A DNA stretch of 64,000 bases. Source: Candidatus Hodarchaeota archaeon. GTDB lineage: Archaea > Asgardarchaeota > Heimdallarchaeia > Hodarchaeales > Hodarchaeaceae. The stretch is from assembly GCA_029856365.1 (NCBI GenBank), contig JAHQWW010000002.1:1-64000 (forward strand). The letters run 5' to 3'. The notes beneath the pieces were generated by a model, which saw only the letters and a program-made list of their open reading frames with translations, was not told where the DNA came from and ran no database searches. Position numbers and translations under genes: made by a program. Positions 9,150 to 18,781 of the stretch are shown piece after piece. Position 1 is the first letter of the stretch; every line of letters begins with the position of its first letter.

Positions 9150-10520
9150 ATGGTGGATGGTCCAAAAATTGTTATTATAGGCGCAGGTAGTGCTAGTTTT
9201 GGTTTAGAGAACCTTGGAGGGATTATGCAACACGAAACCCTAAAAGGATCCACATTAGCCCTTGTTGATATTAATGAAGCTAATTTAAGACTAGTTACTG
9301 CATTAGCACGTCGTATGAATAAAGAATGGGATTCAAAAATGGTAATCCATTCAACCACTGATCGAGAGAAGGTTTTATCTAATGCTGATTTTGTGATTCT
9401 CTCTGTTGCAGTAGATAGAGAAGAAACATGGATTAAAGATTATGAAATTGGAATTAAACATGGGATTTGGCATTATGCGGAAAACGGTGGACCTGGTAGC
9501 TTTGGACACACAGCAAGAGGGTTAGCTTTTATCATGCCAATTCTTTATGACATTCATGATCTAGCATCAGACTCTTGGATAATTAATTTTACTAATCCTG
9601 TCCCACGCATTCAGTATGCTGCGAATTATGCAGAAGTTAAATGTGTGAGCTATTGTCATCAAATTTGGCATGGTTATTCTATTGTTGGGCGAATATTAGC
9701 TGAAGATCTTGAAATTACTGAACATTTAGATTGGGTTTTCGAATGGAATGATGAGAACCTAGAAAAACAAGGCCTATTCACTATTAAAGCAGTACAAGAG
9801 TATGATATTCTTGCAGCTGGATTAAATCATTTCACTTGGATGAAAGATATTAGACGTCAAGAAACAGGTGAAGATCTATATCCATTGGTCAGACGAGAGG
9901 TTCTAAAGCTTCCTCCCAACTTTGAACCTCTCACTCAAGATGTATTTAGAACATTTGGGCTTCTTCCAATACCTGGGGACTGTCATTTATGCGAATACCT
10001 CCCTTATACAATGACAAAAGAAAATTGGTCACGCTATAACATTGCACTTTATGATTTTCAAAGAGGGAAGAAAAAAAGAGATCAAATGTGGCAACAAATT
10101 CAAGAAATGGCTAGCGGTAAACGATCTCTTGCATACTTAATACCTAATCCTTTCGATCGGGGTGAACACATCATTGCAGGGATATATTCTAATGCAAACT
10201 CATATGAACTGGCCTTAAACATTACTAATAATGGTGCTATTAGCAACCTACCTGATGATTCAATTGTTGAAGTTCCTGTAACCCTCAACAGAACAAATCC
10301 ATCAGGATTACGAATGGGAGCTTTACCTGAAGGGATAGCTGCATTATGTCAACGAGAAATATCAATTGCTAAACTAATCACTAAAGCATCCATTGAAGGA
10401 GACCGTGAAGTAGCTCTTCAGGCTTTTTCGTTAATGGTTGATGACCTTACACTAGCGGAAACATTGCTTGAGGAATACCTAAAAACCAATAAAAAGTATT
10501 TACCCCAATTTTTTCCCTAG
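9150..10520 (+). CDS. Glycoside hydrolase family 4 (NAD- and metal-dependent glycosidase)
   Basis: A 456-aa GH4 enzyme. The N-terminal Rossmann motif (KIVIIGAGSASFG, residues 6-18) binds NAD. INFTNPVPR around 145-153, the metal-ligand cysteine in YCHQ (C169) and the GLNHFTWM block with H227 are the family's conserved catalytic elements. GH4 enzymes cleave alpha- or beta-glycosides by an oxidation-elimination route using NAD+ and Mn2+. The overall look is nearer to alpha-galactosidase/alpha-glucosidase/galacturonidase members than to 6-phospho-beta-glucosidases; substrate is inferred only. No sugar transporter is adjacent; the FGGY kinase 0.9 kb upstream is the only other sugar gene. Confidence 0.92.
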   Translation: MVDGPKIVIIGAGSASFGLENLGGIMQHETLKGSTLALVDINEANLRLVTALARRMNKEWDSKMVIHSTTDREKVLSNADFVILSVAVDREETWIKDYEIGIKHGIWHYAENGGPGSFGHTARGLAFIMPILYDIHDLASDSWIINFTNPVPRIQYAANYAEVKCVSYCHQIWHGYSIVGRILAEDLEITEHLDWVFEWNDENLEKQGLFTIKAVQEYDILAAGLNHFTWMKDIRRQETGEDLYPLVRREVLKLPPNFEPLTQDVFRTFGLLPIPGDCHLCEYLPYTMTKENWSRYNIALYDFQRGKKKRDQMWQQIQEMASGKRSLAYLIPNPFDRGEHIIAGIYSNANSYELALNITNNGAISNLPDDSIVEVPVTLNRTNPSGLRMGALPEGIAALCQREISIAKLITKASIEGDREVALQAFSLMVDDLTLAETLLEEYLKTNKKYLPQFFP

Positions 10521-10604
10521 TATTATGTTTTTACTTAGAAATCAAGGGAAATTACTTTTAACCTACATCCATTGGCGCTTTTCGTGACAATTTGAGGCTA
10601 GTAC

Positions 10605-11252
10605 ATGAATAAAATGATAAGATTATTGATTTTCGATTTAGACGATACCCTCATTCATTCCAATATTAATTATTCAGACATCCGATACCAAATCGCTGAA
10701 CTTTTCGATCCACAGCTTTCAGTTGAAGTAATATCCAAAACACCTATTCTTGAGTTATTAGAGAAATTACAACAAGTACATCCCCATAAATTCTCTGAAG
10801 GTTATGAAAGAATAGATGAAGCCGAAAGAAAAGCTGCAAAAAATGCCACAATAATACCAGGAGCTAATAAAATACCCTTAATAATAAAGAAATATAATTT
10901 ACATTCAGTAATCTATACAAATAATTCAAAAATGACAATAAAACTCTATTTAGCCAACCAGACATTTGAATTTTTAAAGGAGTTTAAAATACTGACCAGA
11001 GAGGACTTTAAGAAACCAAAACCTAACCCTGAGGGTCTTATATCAATAATTGAAGGATTTCATGATAAACAGATCACAAAAGGAAACACAGTATATGTAG
11101 GAGATTCATATATTGACGCAATAGCCGCAAAAAGAGCAGATATTAGATTTATTTGGTTTAATTCTCGAGATATAGATCAAAGTCTTTTTCCAAGACCTCC
11201 GTATGCAACTTTAACGGATTGGTCAGATTTTGAGTCAATTCTCTTTAGATAG
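10605..11252 (+). CDS. HAD-superfamily hydrolase (phosphatase-like)
   Basis: 215 aa with the HAD nucleophile motif FDLDDTLIHS (D11, D13), a Thr/Ser motif (VIYTNNSK), a late lysine region (KKPKPNPEG) and the acidic motif YVGDSYIDAIAA. This is a haloacid-dehalogenase-type phosphatase of the phosphoglycolate-phosphatase shape with a helical cap. Substrate unknown. GAGG upstream of the ATG gives a plausible ribosome site. Its stop codon overlaps the GTG of the MFS gene, so the two form an operon. Confidence 0.88.
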   Translation: MNKMIRLLIFDLDDTLIHSNINYSDIRYQIAELFDPQLSVEVISKTPILELLEKLQQVHPHKFSEGYERIDEAERKAAKNATIIPGANKIPLIIKKYNLHSVIYTNNSKMTIKLYLANQTFEFLKEFKILTREDFKKPKPNPEGLISIIEGFHDKQITKGNTVYVGDSYIDAIAAKRADIRFIWFNSRDIDQSLFPRPPYATLTDWSDFESILFR

Positions 11253-12679
11253 TGAAATATATGGTCATTCATTCATCGAAATCAGATAAGTTCAGTCCAT
11301 CAAATAATCTCATTGCCTTGTGTTTGGCTTCTTTTGTTGTAGTCACGGGATTTGGGGTTATTCTACCTTTTTTCCCTTTATATGCTAAAGAAATATTGTT
11401 TAATTTCAGCTTTCTGGGTTTACCAATCGGGATAGCTTTTCAAATTGGGATTATGACCTCTGCTTTTATGTTTACGAGATTCCTATTAGCCCCTTCATTT
11501 GGCGATTTATCCGATGTCTCTGGGCGGAAACCAATCATTCTGGTTGGTATGAGTATTTACACTTTTCTTTTATTTGGATTTGGACTTGCTTTTGATTTTT
11601 TGTCGTTATTAATGCTTCGAGCATTACAAGGGATAGCATCTGCGGCTGTATGGCCCATTGGTGAAGCATTAATTGTAGATACATCAACGAAGAGTACGAC
11701 TGGAAGGAATTTAGGTTATTATATTATGTCAATGCAAGCAGGGATGGCAGCTGGGCCATTAATTGGTTTTATCTTTTATGTGGGATTGAATGGAATAGTG
11801 GGGTTCCCTCCAATTCTATCTTATCGATTAACATTCATTTGTCAAGGAGTATTGGGCCTCTTAGCGACTATGATTGTAGCACTCTTAGTTAAAGATCCCA
11901 GTCAATCAGATTCTGAGAACTTAACGATAATAGGTAGTTTTATGATTGCAATAAAGCAAATGGGAAGAAAGATAATTCAGAGTCCCAGATATCTTGTGAC
12001 AACATTTTCTACTGCTGAAAAATACAGAAGTAGAAGCCTTTATACGATTTATCTCGTTGCCATAATCAATGGGTTTGGGAATGCCATGATCTTCCCAATT
12101 ATTGCATTATTTCTTGATGATTATTATTTCCTGGATCCAGAATTCATCGCTTTAATCATTGGAATTGTTGGTATTCTAGCACTTTCTGGAAACCCCCTGG
12201 GTGGAACATTAAGTGATAAGCTGGCGCGAAAACATGTTGTGTGGATATCGGGCTGTCTAAGAGGTGTTTTTTATCTTATATTAGGAATCCAATGGGGACT
12301 GTTTGCAGTGGTAATCGCCTTCGCAATCCAACGATTTCTGTGGGCAATCTATCAACCAGCATTTAGAGCGATACAGAGCGAGTTAATTCCAGAAACGGTT
12401 CGAGGAAAAGAATTCGGAATCGTACAAGCACTCTTTAATTTTGGGTCTGTAATGGGACCTATTATTGGTGGAGCACTTTACGATTATTTTTTAGATGTTA
12501 CATTCAATTTAAACGGCGTTGTGTACCTAGGGGCTGGTGTCACATTTGTACTTGCAGGTATTCTAGGAATTATTGGAAGCATAACCCTCTTACTGTTTGT
12601 AAACTCCTCTGATTATCAAACCAGCGTAAAAAAGCCTATTCAAGGAACAGAACTGGCTGCAAGCTTGATGGAAAAATGA
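11252..12679 (+). CDS. MFS transporter
   Basis: 475 aa with about twelve transmembrane segments and the major-facilitator signature between helices 2 and 3 (GDLSDVSGRKPIIL), echoed after helix 8 (GGTLSDKLARKHV). RALQGIASAAVWP resembles drug/sugar efflux members. It probably exports a small molecule by proton exchange; substrate unknown. The predicted GTG overlaps the preceding TAG; an ATG three codons later is possible. Confidence 0.9.
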   Translation: MKYMVIHSSKSDKFSPSNNLIALCLASFVVVTGFGVILPFFPLYAKEILFNFSFLGLPIGIAFQIGIMTSAFMFTRFLLAPSFGDLSDVSGRKPIILVGMSIYTFLLFGFGLAFDFLSLLMLRALQGIASAAVWPIGEALIVDTSTKSTTGRNLGYYIMSMQAGMAAGPLIGFIFYVGLNGIVGFPPILSYRLTFICQGVLGLLATMIVALLVKDPSQSDSENLTIIGSFMIAIKQMGRKIIQSPRYLVTTFSTAEKYRSRSLYTIYLVAIINGFGNAMIFPIIALFLDDYYFLDPEFIALIIGIVGILALSGNPLGGTLSDKLARKHVVWISGCLRGVFYLILGIQWGLFAVVIAFAIQRFLWAIYQPAFRAIQSELIPETVRGKEFGIVQALFNFGSVMGPIIGGALYDYFLDVTFNLNGVVYLGAGVTFVLAGILGIIGSITLLLFVNSSDYQTSVKKPIQGTELAASLMEK

Positions 12680-12695
12680 AATTGGGTTGATAATC

Positions 12696-12716
12696 CTCGG
12701 GTGCAGAACACCAGAG
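12696..12716. terminator. Hairpin between convergent genes
   Basis: CTCGGGTG-CAGAA-CACCAGAG forms an 8-bp stem with one mismatch and a 5-nt loop, in the 44-bp gap between the MFS and GNAT stop codons. It could end transcription from both sides, although no clear T-tract follows it. Confidence 0.35.
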
Positions 12717-12723
12717 AATATGG

Positions 12724-13191
12724 TCATTCTAAAATCTTCTCCAACAGAATTGTTTCGAGAGTAATCCCATGTCTTATAATTTGGGTTTTAATAAGTGATT
12801 TAAAACCTTTTTTTTGATAAAATTCTTCAGAATAATCAACAGAATTCACAATAATAGAAAAAAATCCTTTATTAAACGCTTCCTTTTCAATGAAATCTAT
12901 AATCATGGATCCAATTCCTTCCCTTTGATACTCTGATTGGATATACATATGTCTGATTTCATTAGCTTTCAGTGCCCCCATACCCACAATTTTATCATCA
13001 GCGACCACGACAACAATAAGTCGATCCTTGGCTATTTTCTGGACGTACTCTGCTGTTCGACCCTTTGCAATCTGTGTCCTCATTTTGATAGGGAGGTTGA
13101 TAGCGTGATAAAGAAAATGATCCTGCATAAGAGAGCTACATTGTAGTGCATCGTCCAAATTAAAATAGCGTAAGACTAGATCAGAAACCAT
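12724..13191 (-). CDS. GNAT-family N-acetyltransferase
   Basis: 155 aa. VVADDKIVGMGALKANEIRHM followed by VQSEYQREGIGSMI-like (IQSEYQREGIGSMIIDF) is the acetyl-CoA pyrophosphate-binding motif A of GNATs, and GFFSIIVNSVDYSEEFYQKKGF is motif B with the usual Tyr. It transfers an acetyl group from acetyl-CoA to an amine; the acceptor is unknown. It starts with ATG and stands alone, converging with the MFS gene. Confidence 0.88.
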   Translation of the reverse strand: MVSDLVLRYFNLDDALQCSSLMQDHFLYHAINLPIKMRTQIAKGRTAEYVQKIAKDRLIVVVVADDKIVGMGALKANEIRHMYIQSEYQREGIGSMIIDFIEKEAFNKGFFSIIVNSVDYSEEFYQKKGFKSLIKTQIIRHGITLETILLEKILE

Positions 13192-13476
13192 AACGATACA
13201 GCCCTAGTAGTTTTTTAAAACTTTAATTAAAATTATTTCTAGCCATTATCATAAAATTATAACTTATTTTTCTGAAATTGTTTGGAGAGGAGCATATTTG
13301 GCTTATGAAAATAGTAAATGACGATTTCTTATTTTTATCTTGTAGTATACACCTTCTACATTCTAAAATAATCAGCTTTAAAAATCCTAGATCAACAATC
13401 CATGATAATCTTATTAAAGGTATAAAATAATTTTGAATAATGTAATACCAGCAGACTGCCGACAATAATGTAAGAG

Positions 13477-13752
13477 TTGGATGAGAAAGTGAGAAAATTT
13501 ACTTTTGGAGAACTTGCATATGCGATTGTCGTTGCTGCAGCATACGGGCTAATCATAGGGATTTATATAACTGGTGTTACCGCTCGTGACCCCGAAATTA
13601 TTGATCTTATTATTTTCAGCTTACCCCAATATATTATCCTATGGATGGTGATGATCTGTCTGCATCTTGTTGGAGTTTTATTATTAGTCCGTCTTGAAGA
13701 ACAACAAAAAGGAATCAAGAAAGTAGCTCCGCCTGAGAAAGAACCTGAATGA
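13477..13752 (+). CDS. Small two-helix membrane protein, unknown
   Basis: 91 aa with hydrophobic stretches at about 14-35 and 48-70 and a charged tail (LEEQQKGIKKVAPPEKEPE). The family is not recognised. The longest frame starts at TTG (13477); a GTG four codons later is possible. A 285-bp gap without visible genes precedes it. It converges on the 748-aa gene. Confidence 0.55.
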   Translation: MDEKVRKFTFGELAYAIVVAAAYGLIIGIYITGVTARDPEIIDLIIFSLPQYIILWMVMICLHLVGVLLLVRLEEQQKGIKKVAPPEKEPE

Positions 13753-13783
13753 ATTAACTAGAAATTATAAAAAGGAAGAAATC

Positions 13784-16030
13784 CTAGATTCCTGAAAGAT
13801 CATCTTCAGACATTTCTAATACCATTTCCCATATTATTGCCAATTCAGGTAAGAATTCAGAAATGTTATTCTTGCAAGCATCAAGAAGTTGGGGAGTTAA
13901 ATCGTTAAAGATTTTCTTCATTTGTTCTGAAATTGTAGTATTTTCTTTTTGTTTCTCCTTAAAATCATTCAATCGCATTTTTATACTACGATGTTCCTGT
14001 TCTAACCCATAAACGTCTGAGAATCTCTCTCTTAAAAGCTTCAAGAAAATATTTTGGATTTTTAAGTTTATTTCTTCAAAGAATCTTTTTAAGATTTTTT
14101 CGTTGAAATAAAGGACTTTTTCAGCATGTAAACGGGCTCGTCTATCCTCCTCTAAGTTTTCGAGTCGTTTCTTTTCAGCTATTTTCATTGTTTCAATACG
14201 TGCTTGCTCTTTCTTTATCGCTAAGTCAATACGATCAGTTACTGATTCATCGGCCGGTATAATCCTAAATGACTCTTCTATTTTTCCTGATAGCCGTAGA
14301 TTACCAGGTTCACAGAAATCTTCGGCCCCGTGGTGAATAAATTGCTCTAGCTTCGTTGCTCGGGCATCTATCATTGTTTTTACCCTCAGATCAGTTAATA
14401 ATTGATTGATTTTACTGAAAACTTGTCGTTGTTTCAAAGACTTAGCCTGAAACTCCAATGACGCCTCATTTTGGCAAAGTAGACCCACAATTCGGACCTC
14501 ATCTGTGGAAAAAAATACTAAAGTATTCTTTCCTTCATGCTTTTGATGTTTATACAAAAATTCCACAGGATAGAAGCTAATTTCAATATCTGGATTAGTT
14601 TGAAGCAACATTAAGCGTAAAACATTCGAACAATGATCAGTGATGAGTTTTATATGATCTAATAACTGCTTTGTTTGATCCCTAGTAATCATAGATGATT
14701 TAATCCCTAAAGTATCCATTCTTTTTAAGGTAATCTCTTTTGGTGTATCTATTATCATTTCTACAATGTTAGCTTGACTTATATCTTGTTTAAGAACACC
14801 AATAGGGATTAACCCTTGTTCCCGAAGTTCATCTTTCATTTCCAGAAAATTATATTCTTCTTGTAAGTTGTGTATATACATCTCCATCCAAGCTGAGAGT
14901 AACATATCCATATGTTCGGTTGCAGGATTAACCTGATCCTTCAAACGGCTTGAAATCCCTCTGATATCGATACAACGCTGTTTAGAATATGAGATGATCG
15001 ATTGTAAATTCACATTTTGTTCTGAAAGTAACAGGTAATTCCAATTTCCTAGAGAGTTTGGAAACCCATTATTTGGAGAGCTTTCTTCGAAATTATGAAT
15101 ATAGAAAAATCTCTCTTCTGGTCTTTGGTCTAGTACCTTTATCTGAACATGAAACTTAGCAAAGAGGAATTGTTGAGGATTGTCAGTATCACTTAACGTT
15201 TGTACCATATGTAAAGAGTTTTTTAGTTCTTGCTTCAATACTTCGTTCGGAACTATTTTTTCATCATATGCAATAGAGGTAAATAACTCTCTCGAGTCAG
15301 TTTCATAAAAAACTGAAGTAGCAAATTCATGTGGCCGACGTCCAATATCACCAAAAGACTCCAATTCCTTTACATCATCTTCAAATTTTTGAATGAAGTA
15401 TTCCTCCACAAAAGGTTGAATTACAAAGAACCCTGCATCAAAATAGAATTGAGGATCCATCTCAGCAATAGGGAATTTGTTAATAATATCTTTGTAAAAT
15501 TCTGAGGCAAACTCTTTATTTAAAGCACCAGCTAACTCAGCCATTGCCCATCTCAGATCCAAATTGGGTAGTACTTGTTTTAAAAATGAAAATAACGGCA
15601 CTGCGTAAACATCCACTAGATTAGTTGCAATTATTTTTTGATCGACCAATAAACGAGCATGAGTAATCAGATCTTTTTCTATCTTGACCGCCCAATCATA
15701 AAGGAGAGAGTATAAATGAACCAGCGATTCAAAATCTAACGTTAAATGTTCTCTGGCAACAATAAGATTTTCGAGTACAACATCGACTCTCTCATCCTCA
15801 TCTCCTCTATCTCTTGCTTCTTTATCCCTTTTTAGCTTATCCATAACATAATTAGCCAGATAAAACGCTGAAACTGCTGTATCAACGTCTGTATTGTAAG
15901 TGTTTGCCAAGTCCTGTAACAATTCATCGTACATGACTTTATATGTTCCAAAAATCTCTAGAACATTTCTTCTTCTTGCAAGAATTTCCTTAAGCTCATC
16001 AATCAAAGACATACCGTATTCTACGGCCAT
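13784..16030 (-). CDS. 748-aa protein of unknown function, coiled-coil C-terminus
   Basis: I do not recognise this family. It is a soluble, strongly charged protein, helical in the first 200 residues, with a mixed middle, and a coiled coil from about 600 to 700 rich in K/E/R (for example KKRLENLEEDRRARLHAEK). The middle contains TKQLLDHIKLITDHCSNVL and a beta-rich stretch (TLVFFSTDEVRIVGLLCQN). No signal peptide or membrane segment is seen. An upstream ATG (16030) is chosen; another lies six codons in. It is probably monocistronic, with a long upstream region holding a perfect hairpin. A structural or scaffold role is a guess only. Confidence 0.75.
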   Translation of the reverse strand: MAVEYGMSLIDELKEILARRRNVLEIFGTYKVMYDELLQDLANTYNTDVDTAVSAFYLANYVMDKLKRDKEARDRGDEDERVDVVLENLIVAREHLTLDFESLVHLYSLLYDWAVKIEKDLITHARLLVDQKIIATNLVDVYAVPLFSFLKQVLPNLDLRWAMAELAGALNKEFASEFYKDIINKFPIAEMDPQFYFDAGFFVIQPFVEEYFIQKFEDDVKELESFGDIGRRPHEFATSVFYETDSRELFTSIAYDEKIVPNEVLKQELKNSLHMVQTLSDTDNPQQFLFAKFHVQIKVLDQRPEERFFYIHNFEESSPNNGFPNSLGNWNYLLLSEQNVNLQSIISYSKQRCIDIRGISSRLKDQVNPATEHMDMLLSAWMEMYIHNLQEEYNFLEMKDELREQGLIPIGVLKQDISQANIVEMIIDTPKEITLKRMDTLGIKSSMITRDQTKQLLDHIKLITDHCSNVLRLMLLQTNPDIEISFYPVEFLYKHQKHEGKNTLVFFSTDEVRIVGLLCQNEASLEFQAKSLKQRQVFSKINQLLTDLRVKTMIDARATKLEQFIHHGAEDFCEPGNLRLSGKIEESFRIIPADESVTDRIDLAIKKEQARIETMKIAEKKRLENLEEDRRARLHAEKVLYFNEKILKRFFEEINLKIQNIFLKLLRERFSDVYGLEQEHRSIKMRLNDFKEKQKENTTISEQMKKIFNDLTPQLLDACKNNISEFLPELAIIWEMVLEMSEDDLSGI

Positions 16031-16184
16031 TAAATCACCAGATTTCTCTCTTATAATAGATTAGGATTTTTAAGAATGTGATAATTAATATGTATTTACC
16101 TACCAAAAAGAGAATTTATTTGGTTTAGATAATTCTTAGATATGAAAGTGGATCTTAAGAGATAAAAATCATTCAAATTTCCCC

Positions 16185-16212
16185 TAGATATTTATTTAGC
16201 AATAAATATCTA
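16185..16212. promoter_or_regulatory. Perfect 12-bp AT-rich inverted repeat
   Basis: TAGATATTTATT-TAGC-AATAAATATCTA is a perfect 12-bp palindromic stem with a 4-nt loop, about 155 bp upstream of the ATG of the 748-aa gene. It may be a protein-binding operator or an RNA hairpin. Confidence 0.5.
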
Positions 16213-16230
16213 AATTTACGAAGTTAAATG

Positions 16231-16259
16231 CCTCTCCATTGAAAACTTAGCTGGAGAGG
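16231..16259. repeat. 8-bp inverted repeat CCTCTCCA / TGGAGAGG
   Basis: A perfect 8-bp stem around a 13-nt loop, 18 bp from the 12-bp hairpin. It lies at the edge of a decayed coding remnant. Function unknown. Confidence 0.4.
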
Positions 16260-16566
16260 TTTATATCACTGATTTCAGTATCCAAGAAATACATAACCAT
16301 CCTAATGGATTCCAAGAATTAGATGTCTTGGCTCCTGGTAGCGGATACGAGGCCTATATCCTAGAAATCCTGAATATCTTCATCTTCCTTGGTAATCGAC
16401 AGCACTTGAGATCCAACCAGGAAGTATGGCTATTGTTGATATGTTATATAACGAATTTGACAACTTCCCAGGATGGGGTTGGACGAATGTAGAATAGGAT
16501 TCGGATGCGACTGGATCGGGTCTAATACAAGCTGCTCTTGCGGTAACTGCCGCAGCTACAGTATAA
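16255..16566 (+). pseudogene. Decayed coding remnant, possibly a surface protein
   Basis: Two protein-like segments lie in different frames. The first reads VYITDFSIQEIHNHPNGFQE and on to a glycine-rich LAPGSGYEAYILE. After a frame change the second reads ALEIQPGSMAIVDMLYNEF, then GWGWTNVE, is interrupted by TAG and resumes as DSDATGSGLIQAALAV before a TAA. Composition suggests a secreted or surface beta-rich protein. No start codon or ribosome site is convincing. The rest of the 16031-16654 gap holds only the two inverted repeats. Seen directly: open segments and stops; the idea of one former gene is inference. Confidence 0.35.
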
Positions 16567-16654
16567 TCTCATACATTTCCCTCCTTTTTATTTTTCACAG
16601 TTACCTAAACGCCTTCTACCTAAGTAAAGGTGTTAAAGGACTGTTTTATACCTT

Positions 16655-18766
16655 TCATTTTAGAAGCCTGAGAGAGTTCAATACTGTTAAAATTGTCACT
16701 CCCACATCACCAAATACTGCAGCCCACATAGTAGCAAGTCCCATTGCCCCCAAAAGTATGAATAATGTTTTAATTCCTAATGCCGCCACAATATTCTGTT
16801 TTGCTAATCTGCTGGTTCTTCTTGAAATATCAATTGCATCACTTAGTTTTAAAGGATTATCTTCCATGATAACTAAGTCTGCTGCTTCAATAGTCGCATC
16901 TGAACCAATTCCGCCCATTGCCACCCCAATATCTGCTCTTGCAATAACTGGTGCATCGTTAATACCATCTCCAACAAAAACCACGGCTCCTGCTTCGGAA
17001 TTCTTATGAATATAGCTTTCTAACACTTCTAATTTATTTAAAGGCATCAAATTGGCATATATTTCTGTTTGATCAATTCCTAACTCCCTTCCAACTCTTT
17101 CTGCAACATTTTTGGCGTCACCAGTTAATAAACCAATAGTTAAGATGTTTTGGGACTTTAATTTCTTAATTGCTGTAAACGAAGTGTCTTTAATCTGATC
17201 ATCAATGATTATATGGCCAATATACTCCCCATTTTTTATTACATAAACTGCAGTTTCATCTCGAATGCATTCTGAATGAGGACAATTCACTTTATGTGCT
17301 AATTTATCATTCCCTACAATGATGGAATCATTCGACGTAGTCTTCATAATAACTCCTAAAGCAGCTAATTCCTCATACTCCTCAATTTGGGTTAAATCGA
17401 TTTGTTTTCCATATGCTTCACGAATTGAAACGGCAATAGGATGTGTAGAATGCGCTTCAGCGAGAGCAGCATAGTTTAGGACATCATGAGGACTGTAATC
17501 TGGAGCTGGTACAATTGTAACTACTTGAAACATACCTACAGTTAATGTTCCTGTTTTATCCCATAGAACGGTTGTCACATTATTTAATGAATCAATAACA
17601 TTAGCCCCCTTAAGTAAAATCCCTTCCCGTGAGCTCTTGCCAATTCCAGAGAAATAAACCAAGGGTATAGAAACAACTAAAGCACATGGACAAGAAATGA
17701 CTAAAATAACAAATGCGCGGTAGACCCACACATTTAAAGCTTGGCCGAATAAAACAGGGGGAATAACTGCTATTACGAGAGCTACCACAAGAACTAGTGG
17801 GGTATAATAGCGAGCAAATCGTGTGATAAGAAGTTCAGTTTTTGATTTATTTTTGGCTGCATTTTCAACAGCATTTAAGATTCTTGAAACAGTGCTATCA
17901 AAACAGGGGGATGTGACTTGAATGTGAATACTTTTACTCGCTATTGAACCAGATAAAACATTATCACCTTCGTTCACAGTCACAGGACGAGATTCTCCAG
18001 TTAGAGCTGACATATCTAGATTTGTCTGGCCTTTAACGATTTTTCCATCTAATGGAACTCGTTCTCCTGGTTTTACTAGAATTGTATCACCTGGAGTAAT
18101 TTCAGTAATGGGGACTGTAATAATTTTGTCTGTTTTAACAAGATGAGCTTGATCTGGGCGGATATCCAACAAAGAGCTAATTGATTGACGTGAATGATTG
18201 ATAGCTTTTGTCTGAAGAAATTCCCCAATCGTATAAAAAACCATGACAGCTACAGCCTCAGGAATCTCCTGTATGAAAATTGCTCCAATCGTTGCTATAG
18301 ACATTAAAATATATTCATTTGTAAAATTGTAATTCTTTAACTGAAGAATAGCATTCCTGAGTACTTTCCATCCAGCGATAAAGTATGCAAAAAACAATGA
18401 TAAATTTCCTGTTAAAATAAGAATTTCTGCCATTGAGGGGTGTGTTAATACAATTCCCAAAATAAGAAATATTAATGAAATAAAGATCTGAACAATAGGA
18501 ACCCAATCTTCGGTTATTTGTCTTTGACCTAGGCCTCTAATCACGGGGATGGCAAGAACTCCTGGTTCGATTTTAGAAATGATTGCATTTATCTCATCTG
18601 CGTGGGAGTCACATCCTTTCTCTCCACAACTAAATGTTAGTACCCTTGTAACAAAATTTAACTGCACGTTAGAAAAATCCTGCCCTTTCAAAGTATCCTC
18701 AATCTTAAGTGCACAATTAGTACAGCTTAGCCCTTTGATAGAAAATTCATGGATATCCTGACCCAC
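16655..18766 (-). CDS. cadA: Heavy-metal P1B-type ATPase (Zn/Cd/Pb class)
   Basis: 703 aa. An N-terminal heavy-metal-associated domain carries GLSCTNCALK (metal cysteines at 15 and 18) and further Cys/His residues (CGEKGCDSH). Then come membrane helices, the TGES actuator loop (256-259), the CPC metal site in the membrane (C359-P-C361), the phosphorylation motif DKTGTLT (403-409) and a C-terminal GDGINDAP hinge. The CPC site plus a CadC-like repressor points to export of Cd, Zn or Pb rather than copper. Start is GTG (18766), supported by AGGAGG nine bases upstream, which overlaps the arsR-type stop. Co-transcribed with that repressor. Confidence 0.93.
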   Translation of the reverse strand: MGQDIHEFSIKGLSCTNCALKIEDTLKGQDFSNVQLNFVTRVLTFSCGEKGCDSHADEINAIISKIEPGVLAIPVIRGLGQRQITEDWVPIVQIFISLIFLILGIVLTHPSMAEILILTGNLSLFFAYFIAGWKVLRNAILQLKNYNFTNEYILMSIATIGAIFIQEIPEAVAVMVFYTIGEFLQTKAINHSRQSISSLLDIRPDQAHLVKTDKIITVPITEITPGDTILVKPGERVPLDGKIVKGQTNLDMSALTGESRPVTVNEGDNVLSGSIASKSIHIQVTSPCFDSTVSRILNAVENAAKNKSKTELLITRFARYYTPLVLVVALVIAVIPPVLFGQALNVWVYRAFVILVISCPCALVVSIPLVYFSGIGKSSREGILLKGANVIDSLNNVTTVLWDKTGTLTVGMFQVVTIVPAPDYSPHDVLNYAALAEAHSTHPIAVSIREAYGKQIDLTQIEEYEELAALGVIMKTTSNDSIIVGNDKLAHKVNCPHSECIRDETAVYVIKNGEYIGHIIIDDQIKDTSFTAIKKLKSQNILTIGLLTGDAKNVAERVGRELGIDQTEIYANLMPLNKLEVLESYIHKNSEAGAVVFVGDGINDAPVIARADIGVAMGGIGSDATIEAADLVIMEDNPLKLSDAIDISRRTSRLAKQNIVAALGIKTLFILLGAMGLATMWAAVFGDVGVTILTVLNSLRLLK

Positions 18767-18775
18767 TTCGGTAAT

Positions 18776-18781
18776 CCTCCT
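18776..18781 (-). promoter_or_regulatory. Strong Shine-Dalgarno overlapping the repressor stop
   Basis: AGGAGG on the minus strand, overlapping the TAG of the repressor gene and nine bases before the GTG of the ATPase. It decides the GTG start and shows translational coupling. Confidence 0.7.

Noticed and set aside
16185..16259. The two inverted repeats as ends of an insertion sequence or a CRISPR repeat
   Set aside because: They differ in sequence, no transposase or target duplication is seen, and there is no regular spacing.
16473..17009. 178-aa plus-strand ORF
   Set aside because: Mostly a shadow of the P-type ATPase on the other strand, joined to the end of the decayed remnant.
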